From assembly GCF_905171775.1 (NCBI RefSeq), contig NC_053489.1:143818142-143882141 (forward strand): a DNA stretch of 64,000 bases, in the 5' to 3' direction. A model generated the notes under the pieces. It worked only from the letters and a program-made list of their open reading frames with translations, did not search any database and was not told the origin of the DNA. The DNA is from Rana temporaria (taxonomy: Eukaryota; Chordata; Amphibia; Anura; Ranidae). The translations under genes and the position numbers were made by a program. This document shows, in pieces, positions 44,931-56,664 of this stretch. Positions within the stretch are counted from its first letter, which is position 1; each line of letters opens with the position of its first letter.

Positions 44931-45607
44931 TTCTGGTGTTGGGTTGTATTGTACACTTTAGGTATCCTTAATGAGACTGTCAAAAAAAAATGGAAGTTCA
45001 AAATATATAAGAATAACAACGACGGCAGATAGCACAAACAAGTAAACTACTTTTATTACAGTACTGTGACTGTAATTCTAATAGAAAAAATATTCCAAAA
45101 ATAAAAAGGTATATTTTAATTACGCTTCTTCAGTATTTGTATATGTTAGTGTGATAAAGTGGTATTTAATTAAAACAAGCTTCAGTGTAAGATAATTTGT
45201 TGGATAAGAAGTCCACAGATTAAGTTTCTGCTGTGGTATGACCATACATCCTGCCCATGTTGTTTGAAGTTATATGATAATGGGAATGCTTTGTTCCATA
45301 AAATTCATCCTATGTGCAGCTGGTTTATCTTATCTCTCTTGTACTGCATGGATTAACAAATGTACATTAAATCTGTTAAAATATTAACTGCTAGTCCCAT
45401 GGCATCCACAAGATATTGGAGAAATGTTCCTTTTATCTTTAGGATAGCTGAATATATTTATTTGTTCTATTGTTTATTTAAAAATGCTTTTTTCAGCTTG
45501 TCTCTCTATGTAGTTATTTGTCACTGTTCTACATTTCATAATCACATCATGTTTTTACAAATCCAGAGTCAGGGCTTGAATTTAAACCCAGAAACTTTGC
45601 TGTGTTA
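44931..45607. other. No gene seen
   Basis: AT-rich sequence with a short GCTTCTTCAGTATT motif near 45125 like the retroelement hairpin motifs elsewhere. No coding region. Confidence 0.4.
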
Positions 45608-46215
45608 GGCAATGTCTCTTCTTGCTGAGCCACCTAGAATGCTGAACAGTTACCTGGACAATTCCTTGACTGATCCTGCCTTGAACCTTCTTTGTCTTGA
45701 ACCTTGCACTCTTTGCTCCTCCCATGAACGTCTTGATTCAAGCCATGTCTTTGCACTTCCTATTTGCCAGATTATTGAGCTCTTTCTAGCCAGTCTCGCT
45801 TTTGTCTTTCCTGCTGCCGTACATATCTTTGCTACCTCTCATTACTGATCCTTGGCTTGTTCCTTGACTATGCTTCAGCTTGATCCCAACCTGCAACTAC
45901 TTCTTACTGACCTTTGACTTGTTTATGACTCTGCTTCTGTTTGATCCTTACCTACTATATCCACTACGCAACCCCAGCTTCCTCACCTCTTGGTGGGGTG
46001 GTCATGAGGACCATGACCTGGCACTAACACACAGCTAAACCCATCTCCCCCATCAGGAGCTCTGGTGAACACCGGTTAGTACTTAGACTCCGCACTTCAA
46101 GTGAGCCTGCGTTATTTGCCAGGGTGACCTCCTTTTATACCAATCCTGCTGGTCGGTGGGAGTCCCCCTACTGCTATTGCTAATGTTCTCCGAGCCTGAT
46201 GCCAGACCGTGAGAC
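45608..46215. repeat. Second, uninterrupted copy of the 41510-44690 repeat
   Basis: Parallels the split copy along its length and shows its undisturbed structure, including the junction GAACGTCTTGATTCAAGCC where the other copy carries the TTAA element. Class not determined. Confidence 0.7.
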
Positions 46216-46758
46216 ACAGAGTTAAAAACTATTTTGGATCCAAAGATTTCTGAGTTTTGTACATCCTTTTACAGCCATTACAAGCTTCCTGAGAGTTAGA
46301 CCATTTGCCGACTAAGATTTTTTTTCTTTTAAATTCTTTTAAGTTTTTAAAGCTACAGAAAAGAAAGAGAAAAAAGGGGGGAAAAAACAATTGCAAAATT
46401 GAAAAAAATAATTTTTAGAGCGTAATCGTAAAGTAACCTAAAAAGGTTACTGGAGTAAATACCAAACAGACTCCAAACGGTTTGACAAAATCATGCAGGC
46501 GTAAGCTATACAAAAATAAATCTAAAAAAAAAACATCTCCACTAGTTCTGGAAAGTCGGAAGGGGCTCGTCATAGAAGTGAAGGGTGTGTCTGTCTCACT
46601 CCAGGTATCTGCAATAATGACCAGGCACACAAGGGGAACAAAATAAAAAAAGGAAAAGAGTGAGAGTAGGGGACAGACTAAGAAACAGTGAGGGGGAAGG
46701 GGGCATCCAAATACTACTTGCATAACTTTCAAAAATGTGGGTAATAGAGGGACATATA
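46216..46758. other. Non-coding sequence
   Basis: A and T runs (46320-46410) and short frames. A long minus-strand frame from here into the next MITE is produced by the MITE palindrome and has no domain. Confidence 0.4.
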
Positions 46759-46760
46759 TA

Positions 46761-47247
46761 CCGTATTTATCTTCGTATAGTGCGCCCCGGCATATAGTGC
46801 GCACCCCCAACCTGAAAGGGAAATTTCCTGAAAAAAATAAAATACTTACAGTTTGAATGCCCCTCTTCGGTGTCTTGCCCGGCGTCCATCGGCGGCCTTG
46901 TCCGGTCCGGCGTCCGTCTGCGGCCCTGGTGGTGTCCTCCCTGCTTCTCCCGCACTGTTTCTGAGTCGATCCCCGCTTCCCGCGCTGTGTTTGAACGCCG
47001 CCGCCGACATATACCGAGCGCAATACATGCTCGGCTCCTTTCGCATAAAGGCTAGGAGGCGGCACAGGGCGTGACCACGAGGGGAGTCGAGCCTGGCCGA
47101 GTGTACCCGAGTGTACTGCGCTCGGTATATGTCGGCGGCGGCGTTTAAACACAGTGCGGGAAGCGGGGATCGGCGTATATCGCGCACCCACGATTTTCCC
47201 CATATTTTAAGGGGAAAAAAGTGCACGGTATACTCCGATAAATACGG
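46761..47247. mobile_element. Mariner-type MITE, copy 1
   Basis: Ends CCGTATTTATCTTCGTAT and ATACTCCGATAAATACGG, flanked by TA (46759-46760 and 47248-47249). 487 bp, GC-rich centre with an internal palindrome: ACATATACCGAGCGCA / TGCGCTCGGTATATGT arms at about 47007-47022 and 47118-47133. A related copy of the same span lies at 58889-59375. Confidence 0.85.
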
Positions 47248-47249
47248 TA

Positions 47250-48679
47250 TCCCCTCAGAGGGCTACTGCTGAATTTCCAGATGGCCCAGGGTCTGATGCC
47301 ACATATATAGCATATTGTTCAAATCAGCTATGAAGGTCTGCTGTGTAGTTAGAAGAGAAGGTGTAATCTGTCCAATAAAACCATGTTTTGCAAAACTGTT
47401 CCTCCTTACCATTGCAAGAAAGATTTTTTAAACGAAAACAATAGGAAATTTGACATAAGTAGCCCAGTACACCTCAAAAAGAAAAACTATATCTGTTACC
47501 TCTTTCAACACAGTGTCAGGGCCTAGCACCGTGACACTGTATAAAGAAATCTTGGATGGTTACCATCAGAGAGAGAACAAATTGCTTAGTAGAATATTTG
47601 CAATACTTTTTTATAGTCTTGGCCACACTCTGGAACAAGTTATTTGTTTCTATAAAATGGTCAACAGTTAACCAGTTATGTATTAATAAACAAGTAACTA
47701 GTATTCTTTGGTTACTCCCCCCAAGTATAGGAAATTGCTTACCCTAGCATTACTCGTACAATACACACCTGAGCGACACCATGGACTATTATCCCCTATT
47801 AAATTTAAAATTAATATTGGAAAACCAATAAGAACGATGAGCCATTTCTACAAATGACGGCTTTCTACTTTTACAAAAATTTGATTCTTTTGCTTCTATT
47901 CTATTTTTTTTGCCATTATTTCCTTTGAAAACCATACGTGGAACCTAATTGATATGTATTTTTGTTATAAATAAATCTTTTCATTATAGTCTTTATATAA
48001 GCATGTCTTTTTTCCTTGGCTTTTCTTCTTATATTTGTTAAAATTAATTACAGAAAGACACATGCAAAAGTCCTTAAAAAGATCTGTTTTGTGTTAAAAT
48101 TCCAAGAAAATCTATTCCAGTGGAACATCTTTTTGCCTCTTGTTTTCCAGTCTGTCTTGGCAGATGCCATCTCTGGTGTTACGTAACACTAAGGTCACTA
48201 AGGTATGATTTTCATTTCCTGTCTTTCACCACATGCCTGTAACAGAGATAATATTCTTCTCTCTGTTGGAAACTTGTAGCAGAAGCCAATGATTAAGTGT
48301 CACAGTTCACAACAGAGGATCTTTCAAGTCCAAGTATAACTTTGTATTCCTATTCAAGCACCTGATTTTATGATTCCAAGGAAAACAGTTACTTGTCATT
48401 TATGGATTCCTCTCAGGGCTTGCCAAAACAAAGTTGTATGCTTATCGTTTCTTTGGGAGCCAATGATCCACTGCTGATCTTTCACAAGTGATCTCACAAA
48501 ATTGCATTTTTGAACTGTGAGTCATATTTGAAGACTAAAGATTATATTCTCTGTTAAAGGAAACCTGTACTAGAAGAAATTTTTAAGCTGCTATAGAGGC
48601 CATTGCCAGAACTGTACATGTTGAAGGCAGTGTACTTTTTTATTTTCCCTTCACATGTTGTCACTCAGCAAAGCTCCTG
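47250..48679. other. No gene seen; possibly host intergenic or intronic DNA
   Basis: Mostly AT-rich with short frames. About 47950-48560 shows no element ends or repeats known from this window and may be single-copy. No splice-bounded exon was recognised. Confidence 0.4.
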
Positions 48680-48683
48680 TTAA

Positions 48684-49281
48684 AGTGATTGTAAAATCTT
48701 GTTTTAAAAAATAAAGAAAAAATAACAAACATGTTATACTCCCTTGCTCTGGGGGCAACCAAGCCGAGCTGCAGCTCTGTGTGTCTATTCAGACACAGAG
48801 CTGTGGTTCAGCCCCGCCCCCCTCTCTCCTGATTGGCTAACTGACTTTGATTGACAGCAGCAGGAGCCAAGGAGGGAGAGTCCCTGAAGGCAGAGGGACT
48901 CGTGGTCATCAATGCATAGAGATGGGGCTCAGGTAAGTATTAGGGGGGCTGAGGTGGGCTGCTGCACACAGAAGGCTTTTTATCTTAATGCATAGAATGC
49001 ATTAAAGCGGAGTCCCACCCAAAAATGGAACTTCCGCTTTTCGGATTCCTCCCCCCCTCCGGTGTCACATTTGGCGAACCAGGAAGTGAAGCTGCAAGGT
49101 TTCACTACCTGATTCCCTTACCAAAGATGGTGGCACCTCCACCCGAGAGCCGAGGGACAGATCGGCTTTGGGTGCTGACAACGCAGGTGCCCTGAACAGG
49201 AAAGTGTCCATATTTTAAAAGTCAGCAACTGCAGTATTTGTAGCTGCTGATTATGAAAACACTTCTGCCTTTACAACCCCT
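48684..49281. mobile_element. TTAA-flanked repeat with a nested TTAA element
   Basis: Left end AGTGATTGTAAAATC after TTAA (48680-48683); right end TTTACAACCCCT before TTAA (49282-49285). The left half has the AACAAACATGTTATACTC and CAGCAGCAGGAGCC blocks of the related copies. A second left end, AGCGGAGTCCCACCC after TTAA (49002-49005), lies inside, so another element begins there without a clear right end. Confidence 0.6.
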
Positions 49282-49285
49282 TTAA

Positions 49286-50277
49286 GTCACTAAGCATTTT
49301 TGGGAGTTGAGTGTTGTAAGGCTTACCTAGATTTCCCTTGCCTGATTTAGTACAATTACATCACACGCCTGGCCCTCCCTCATAGAGACACAGAGTGGAC
49401 ACAGCTGAAGAACCCAATTAGCCAAGAAAATGTGAGGAAGTATATGCATTTTTAATGTAGAATAAGACAATGCAGAAATCAATATAGGGGTTGCGCCAGA
49501 ACTACAAATCCCAAGAGCACTTTTCCTATACACAGTGTGAGGGCAGGCTCTTAGTAGTTAACGGATAAGTTTACCTTAAAAATAAATAAATAAACAAATG
49601 CACATTTTTTTTGCAGGTAAAACAAATGGGCATTTACAATCATTTTTTCTTAGGAGCCTGTAAAGCATTGCACACATGATGGCAGATGGCGGTTACAATG
49701 TGAGGCTCCCTCATACTGCCAGGGTACCGAACTGCCCATACCTCTGATACGGGCAAGCAGTTACATCATTACAAGAACATTCAATTAACTACAAGGATGC
49801 TCATCAGCGCCCTCGTAGATCATTGAGAACTACAAGCTGTCAGCCGCAAAGGCTGTTGTTACTTGTAATCTATCCACAGAACTCTGTGAATGAATGATGC
49901 AGCTGTGTGGGTGGAATCCCACATGGCCAAGCTCTTTTCAAATTGACAGCGGGTGTGGTGAGAAGATCCTGGCCTGCTGTCACCGGAAGGGGGGGGGGGG
50001 AGCTGCAGGAGCTGGAACAGGTTTTAATTTTTTTTGACAGATCAACAGGTATTTTTCTGTACTTGTAAAGATAAACTTAATATTTTTTATTTTTACCTAT
50101 TTTTAAATATAATTTATCATGCATACATTCCATAAAGAAATAATAAATCTAGGCATGTGCTTTTTCTATTCCAGTAAGTGCGAGATGTCGGCGAGAATCA
50201 GCGCGATGTCGTCGTGCTGGAAACACATTCTCGGCGACAGGTATTGTATGATTATATATCTACTGTTAGGTCTACTT
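49286..50277. other. No gene seen
   Basis: Contains AAATAAATAAATAAA near 49581 and a G run at 49989-49999; no coding region or element ends recognised. Confidence 0.4.
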
Positions 50278-50281
50278 TTAA

Positions 50282-50794
50282 AGTGGATGTAAACCCTCAC
50301 ATATACCCAGTGAAGTGAACAGCCTCAGATGATACACAGAGAAAAAACAAATCCTCCTACACAAGATTTACTTGTTTATCTGCAGTCTTTTCCTCTCTAC
50401 ACCCCTTCAAAAAGGCAGATGTGTTAAAAATCTTTCTTCATCTGTCAGGGGCACAGATGAGGGGACGGAGAGACTGCAGTTGCAGTGTATGAGAGCTGAT
50501 TTAAGGAAAGAAATACACCCCCTTCACACAGCAGACGAACTGTGTTCTGAATAGACAAGCTCCATGCTGAGCAACCTCCCCCTCCCGACACAAGATAAAT
50601 TTGTGTCGGGAGGGGGAGGTTGCTCAGCATGGAGCTTGTCTATTGTCTTGTCTAAAACGTCTCAGAAGGTACTCATGATAACAGAGGAACGAAGCACCAG
50701 AGAGAAATGACACTTAGAGCTTTGGAGAGAGATACGTAAACACTACAGATATATGTGCTTTGATCAGATTCCATGGCTGAGGTTTACAACCACG
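50282..50794. mobile_element. TTAA-flanked element with a 43-bp perfect hairpin
   Basis: Ends AGTGGATGTAAACC and GGTTTACAACCACG, with TTAA at 50278-50281 and 50795-50798. At its centre 50551-50593 and 50601-50643 are perfect reverse complements with a 7-base loop. 513 bp, non-coding. Confidence 0.85.
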
Positions 50795-50798
50795 TTAA

Positions 50799-51869
50799 CG
50801 TGAATAGGAGCCACTACTCAATCTATTGGCTAAAAATTGTAAATATAAAATATTCATAGCTAAAAAATGTAAACCATATATTGAAAACTGAACTTTTTAG
50901 TTCTGAAAATAAATAAAAGTATATACACACACCATGCATATACATTCATTTTGAGCAACAAAGCTTCACAAAGTGATTATGCACTCACCTTCCTCTAATT
51001 ACCCAACAGCTCCTATGGCTTGCAACGAAGAATTACTGGAATCACACCACATTGCCACCAGCAGGCACAAAAACCAGCTGCATTCACTTAAGGCCTGACA
51101 TGCAGAGTCATACAAAAAGACACATTGCATTTGTATTCCATTAAATAATGGCTTTGATGTAACCATGTAGGTACTAAACTTAAAAGCCACCTGAACATAA
51201 GAAGCAATGTGTAGACCACATGACTTACTTCTCTGCTAGTATTTGTGAAGATTAAAAGCACGACAACAAAAAAGCACATGCATTCAGTAAACTCCACAAA
51301 ACAGGCTTGTAACTTACTGGGAAAAGTACAGCAACTTGCATGACATATAGGAATATCTTTTCTAAAGTAGCACTTTACCAGATTGAAGGGATTTAGGAAT
51401 TCAAAAGCTTCTTGGCTGGTGTTTTTTCAATTGCACAGAATAATGAAGGTAGTTTGTGTAGCTAGCGCTGCACTGTTATAGTTTGGCGACTGCTCTAAAT
51501 CAAAAGGTATAACTAGGGCAAGCAATACAGGTGTCCTTTATTTTTCATGTTCCTATAGAGCCAATGGGATTGCGAGCGTGATAATAATAGTGAGTAATGT
51601 AATTGGCAAAAATGTTAAAATTCACCATCATTTCTTTTTATCTAAAACTTTTATATTGCTATAGAAACCTCTTGTCGTTACTTCAGCCAACTGTTGCTTT
51701 TTTTCTTTTATGATGATGGAGAAAGAGGGCACAAAGAGCAGACATATGTATTGTTATTAGAAAAAAAAGGAATAACAATTATTATAACTACATGAAAAGC
51801 ATAAAATACTTTTATACTGGTATAGTACATTCTTTTCCTTGTCCAGAAAGGACCCTGACAGGATACATA
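50799..51869. other. No gene seen
   Basis: AT-rich; a few minus-strand frames of 60-70 codons without domains. No element ends seen. Confidence 0.4.
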
Positions 51870-52171
51870 TACAGATACTCCTCGTTTAACGAGTTACCTG
51901 TTTAACCACTTCAGCCCCGAAGGATTTGGCTGCCAAATGACCGGGCCACTTTTTTGCGATTCGGCACTGCGTTGCTTTAACTGACAAATGCGCGGTTGTG
52001 AGACGTGGCTCCCAAACAAAATTGACGTCCTTTTTTTTCCCAATAGAGTTTTCTTTTGGTGGTATGTAATCACCTCTGTGTTTTTGTTTTGCGCTATAAA
52101 CAAAAATAAAGCTGAAAGGAAAACCGCGCTGTCAATAATGAATGTAAGCAACTGCCTGCACAACAGATATA

Positions 52172-52913
52172 GGGCTAGATTCAGGTAGGGGGACGTAAGT
52201 TTTTTTTCGGGCGTAGCGTATGTTATTTACGCTATGCCACCGCAATTTAGAGAGGCAAGTGCAGTATTCACAAAGCACTTGCTCCGTAAGTTGCGGCGGC
52301 GTAGCGAAAATCTGCCAGGGTAAGAGCGCCAAATTCAAATTGTCAAGAGGTGGGCGTGTTTTATGTAAATAAAACATGACCCCACGTAAATGACGTTTCT
52401 CACGAACGGCGCATGCACCGGCCGTGAACGTATCCCAGTGTGCATGCTCCTAATCACGTCGCAAATAGTCAATGCTTTCGACGTGAACGTAATTTACGCA
52501 AAGCCATATTCGCGAACGACTTACGCAAACGACGTAAAATTGTAAAAATTTGACGCGGGAACGACGTCCATACTTAACATTGGCTATGCCTCATATAGCA
52601 GGAGTAACGTTACGCCGGAAAAAGCCTTATGCAAACGACGATAAAAAATCCGCCGGGCGCACGTACGTTTCTGAATCGGCGTATCCAGCTCATTTGCATA
52701 TTCTACGCTGAAATCGACGGAAGCGGCACCTAGCGGCCAGCGTAAATATGCACCCTAAGATACGACGCCGTAGGAGACTTACACCGCTCGTATCTTAGCC
52801 TAATTTAAGCGTATCTGGTTTCCAGAATACGCCTAAATTTACGACGGCATAGATTCAGAGTTACGACGGCGTATCTACTGGTACGCCGGCGTAACTGTCT
52901 CTGAATCTAGCCC
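52172..52913. mobile_element. Harbinger-type MITE
   Basis: Ends GGGCTAGATTCAG and CTGAATCTAGCCC, target duplication ATA (52169-52171 and 52914-52916). 742 bp. Internal blocks shared with 22680-23281, for example GACGTCCATACTTAACATTG. Non-coding. Confidence 0.9.
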
Positions 52914-52916
52914 ATA

Positions 52917-53633
52917 CTGTATATAAAGCAAGTGGAAAAGAGAAAGTGCGACGCTCAAAATATTACTCTCGGTATGCTCAAAAGATATAAGTGTACATAT
53001 AACCTCCGTGTTATACTTAATAAATTAATTAAATTGCACACATAATTTGAAAACTATGCAAATGATTAATCAAAGTGATAATATAATGCAATCATTGACT
53101 GAATAAAATTGTGTTATTCAAAATTTGGACATGATCCAAAATAATATGCGTAGGTTGAAAATGCACCAAATGAATATAGTGAATAAATAACCAATATTAT
53201 ATAAATAAATATAATAAATACAAAGTGAAGCACCAAAGTTGGAAATAAACCAAAAAAGTGCTAGTGAACAAATGAAATATAAAGTTCAAAATTGATCCAC
53301 TGTGATAAAAGTGACTCTGTATATAGTTGTCTGTAGGCAATGCACCACCATGAAGATCAAAGGCTTACCAGACAAGATGGACCCAGCAGGGCATATCCCC
53401 GAAGGATCGAATGAGCTTGTCGGTGTAACACACCCATGGAGAGGTACAGCAAGCACAGCTTCCAATGGGGCCAGGCAGTGAGACCAGGCGATGATATTCC
53501 ACTATATTGACATCAATGGGTATCCACCATAGTTTTAAGCAACGTTACTTCATACACAAATCCTCCCAGTGTAACATATGTTAAGGAGAGAAATGAGTAC
53601 ATAGTATAATTCCGTTTAAAAAGTGGTCATTTA
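52917..53633. other. AT-rich retroelement-like segment, no gene
   Basis: Sequence between two small transposons inside the nest. Not part of the piggyBac-like family as seen in other copies, so it is probably another insertion, but no ends were recognised. It resumes at 53980-54040. Confidence 0.4.
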
Positions 53634-53637
53634 TTAA

Positions 53638-53975
53638 AGTGGTGGTTCACCCTATAAAAAAATTCTAACATTACATCCAGCACCGTGCTGCATATAAAAT
53701 GACACTGACCTTTATTTTTTTTTCCTGTAGATATCGTTTAGCCGTGGAATTCACCGCGGCTTCCGGGTAGGGAATCCCGCGGGAGTGGGCGTTCCTATTG
53801 ACATGCCAATCAATTGGCATGCTAAACGACGGCGGGATTCCCTACCCGGAAGCCGCGGTGAATTCCACGGCTAAACGATATCTACGGGAGAAAAAAAATA
53901 AAGGTCAGTGTCATTTTATATGCAGCACGGTGCTGGATGTAGTGTTAGAATTTTTTTATAGGGTGAACCTCCACT
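53638..53975. mobile_element. TTAA-flanked foldback element with 51-bp perfect arms
   Basis: Ends AGTGGTGGTTCACCC and GGGTGAACCTCCACT, with TTAA at 53634-53637 and 53976-53979. Nearly the whole 338 bp folds back; 51 bases around GATATCGTTTAGCCGTGG are perfectly mirrored, and a smaller hairpin (CATGCCAAT / ATTGGCATG) sits in the loop. Related by its ends to 10142-10659. Confidence 0.88.
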
Positions 53976-54480
53976 TTAAATAAAATATAAAATGAGAAGA
54001 CAAGTAAAAGCAAATAAGATCAAAATAACGCAGTGGCACCCCCCCCCCTCCAGTTCTGTCGCTCACGGCAGGGGAGCGCGCGCGCCCGCACGGCGCGAAA
54101 TTCAAAGCAACGTATATATAAGTTTATAAGTTGCTTTGCGCAGCCGTGCCATTCTGCAGACATAAAAGTGCGTGAGTTGGTCGGCAAGTGGTTAACGACC
54201 GCTCGGACTTACGACCAGCTCTCCCCACCCGAACGACGTGCTATACATCATTGTATTGTACAGTACAGAATTTTCATTTAGGTTATGTAGTTATGTAAAC
54301 TAAAACAACGCTATTGAGCTGGAGTTTTGTGTTTTAGACCTTTTTTTCACAATACAGTACAGTATAGTAGTTAACAATGCTTAAAATGTTGATTACTTGT
54401 GGCTCTTCTTTTAACGACCAATACGCTTAACGTCCTGGCCGTTGGAGCGGAACCTGGCCATTACGTGAGGAGAGCCTGTA

Positions 54481-54753
54481 TAGGGTCTGCCAATGCTGAT
54501 GCGGGCAAGGTGTCAGGTGTCGCCTGAAGTCTAAAATTGATGATACTTCAATGATGTACTTGAATATGTCATAGACATTTGTTTTGAATAATTGCTTTTT
54601 TTTTTGCATGTCACCTATCAGGTTGCACTTAGTCCATGTCTCTTAATGTGACTGATGCATATTAACGAGTGTATGCAGAGCTACCTTATCGCTACTGTCA
54701 ATGTGCAATCTGTTTCTTGTTCACTCAATAAAATTCTTGAACATGAAAAATTT

Positions 54754-54812
<59 letters not shown>

Positions 54813-55483
54813 TGTATATATACATTATTTAGAGGTGTAGGGAATAGAGAATGGAATAAATTGCAATGCTCTTTAGATATATGATGCATAAAACATACAG
54901 TCTTCTGGATTGACAAATCCATACAGTTACAGCAACAATGGATTGACATTGGTAACCCAGTATTGCATGGTTAATCAAAGTTCATCCAACTAAGGTGATT
55001 GAATAAACTTTAACTGATAGAATTCTGTAGGTTGCAAAGCCAGATGTACTTAAAGGCACAAGCTGTTTTCTGATTCAAACTGACTCTTGCCTTTTAGGTG
55101 TATTAGACTATGGACTACTGAACGTCCAATGTGACCTCTAGATAAATGCAACATTAAAAGAGTATGTCGTGTACAATGCAGAAAGCCCTAAAGTCTGGGT
55201 GCATGCACATACAGCAAGATTTAAACAGAGAGGTTATATAAACCAACATCCCCCAAAGTCAAAAGAAGTCCTTCACAACTCTTTGTAACTTTAGCAGACT
55301 GGTTATATGCATTTAGCTGTGTACATTGCTTGTCATACGACTGTTTTCTGTGGGTGTGATGGCCATTATTGCTCTGAACTGTTAACCTTCATCTCACTGA
55401 ATGCTGGCCACGAGACATTCTTAAAGCATAACTCTGCCTTTCTCACTTATTGGGTACTGTAAAACAAGTAAATAACATTCTCT
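54481..55483. other. LINE-like 3' tail, microsatellite and non-coding sequence
   Basis: 54481-54755 ends CAATAAAATTCTTGAACATG then AAAAATTTAAA and the TA microsatellite, which resembles a LINE 3' end. 54830-55480 has no gene or element ends and may be host DNA. Confidence 0.4.
54756..54826. repeat. (AT)n microsatellite
   Basis: About 27 uninterrupted AT dinucleotides, then ACTGTATATATAC. Confidence 0.97.
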
Positions 55484-56435
55484 GTTAAAGCTGAACTCCA
55501 ACCTTGCACAGTTGTATATACTCCTCTTCTGTACTGAGATTACTCTAATTGCATGGCATGCACTGAGCTTCACACGGTGTGCACTAGAAGTTGGGGCACG
55601 TCAGATAGAGCCCACCTCATCTCCTGGCTGGAGTACATCCAACATCATCTTGCTCCTTCCTCCCCAGTATGACTGTCCCTGGCCCGCCCCTCATCAAAGA
55701 GGAAGTAAACCCTGATGGAAAAACCCTGATTGAAAAAGGTTGAAAACCAAAGTCAAGTGCCAACTATGCTCACCCTTTCCGCCCCAATGCTCCATTCAAA
55801 GAAGCTGCATTATTGGTTCCCACAATGAAAAGCATCCCATGATTGGAGGAGGCAAGCATTTCATTAATCCGACTGTCATCCATACACAGTGGGAACCAAT
55901 CAGTGGCGGCTGGTGCTCCTTTTTGAGGGGGGAGGTGACAAACAAACCATCTGCCACCCTCCCAGTCGGTTGCGCCCCCACCAAACACCTCCGCCACACC
56001 TCAACCGCTGCTCGCTCATTGGTCCGTCCGTCTGCCCCACCAGCTCCGCACTTACCCCTGCGGGGAGCGGGACCGGAGACATGAGGGAGTCGAGACGTGT
56101 CAAAGTGTCAGGCATGCCTGGATGACGTGTGCGCCTGGATCACATGAGAGGAACGAGAATGGAGGCCCATGCTTCTCCTCTCGGTCAATCGGGTCTTAAG
56201 CGCTGCTTCCTGAGTGGCCCGAGAGGAAGACAATAGTGAATATTAATTCACTATTGTCACACAAGTGGGTGGGCTCGGGGGCAGTGCTCTGCGCCCTGTG
56301 CCCACCCTTTTTAAAGCCAATTAAAGCCTCTGGCTCTAAACATGTGCGACTGGCCACCACTGGAACCAATAGTACGGTTTTTATGAATGGAGCATGGGAT
56401 GGAAAGAGCAAGCATAGTCAGCACTTGACATGAAC
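55484..56435. repeat. Foldback repeat interrupted by a hAT element
   Basis: Left flank 55755-55815 (CAAGTGCCAACTATGCTCAC, CAATGCTCCATTCA, TATTGGTTCC) is inverted in the right flank 56363-56435. Left end AGCTGAACTCCAACC follows TTAA near 55480-55484. The hAT element at 55901 lies in the loop region. Right limit unclear. Confidence 0.6.
55901..56362. mobile_element. Non-autonomous hAT element, inverted relative of 32061-32596
   Basis: Ends CAGTGGCGGCTGG and TGGCCACCACTG; perfect 8-bp target duplication GAACCAAT (55893-55900 and 56363-56370). 462 bp. The segment around CACTATTGTCACACAAGTGG matches the other copy in reverse. Non-coding. Confidence 0.9.
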
Positions 56436-56664
56436 CTGTCACATCTGCAACCAATCTATTAACCCTCACAGCACCAGAAGATCATAGTTGCAGTGCTATT
56501 CAGCGGCAGAGGGCATCAAAATTAAAAATTTACAAAAAAATCACAAAATTCACAAAAATTCTGCTTTAAAGGTGGTTTATAACTGGATTTACCCTTTTAC
56601 AGTCAAGGGGTGTATTACATCCATCCTGATACTACCCTTTCTTACAAACCAGCAGTGATATATG

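Larger units (their letters stand above)
51906..54191. mobile_element. TTAA-flanked piggyBac-like element, inverted copy
   Basis: Ends CCACTTCAGCCCC and GGCAAGTGG with TTAA at 51902-51905 and 54192-54195. Relative to 17650-18619 it is inverted: the GGTGGTATGTAATCACCTC block comes first (about 52056-52080) and the GC-rich end last (54050-54190). It carries a Harbinger MITE, a retroelement-like segment and a TTAA foldback element. Confidence 0.75.
51872..54478. mobile_element. Tigger/pogo-like element, host of nested insertions
   Basis: Left end CAGATACTCCTCGTTTAACG and right end CGTGAGGAGAGCCTG form short inverted repeats with TA on each side (51870-51871 and 54479-54480). After removal of the inserted TTAA element the sequence reads through CGAGTTACCTGTTTAACGACCG, a drifted tandem of TAACGA blocks common in Tigger ends. 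No transposase remains. Confidence 0.6.

Noticed and set aside
44823..45037. Frames of repeated Tyr-Ile
   Set aside because: Translation of a TA microsatellite.
46415..47203. 262-codon frame on the minus strand
   Set aside because: Half lies in a mariner MITE palindrome and the other half is low complexity; no domain was found.
54655..54949. Short frames on either strand around 54760
   Set aside because: Created by the AT microsatellite and without coding features.
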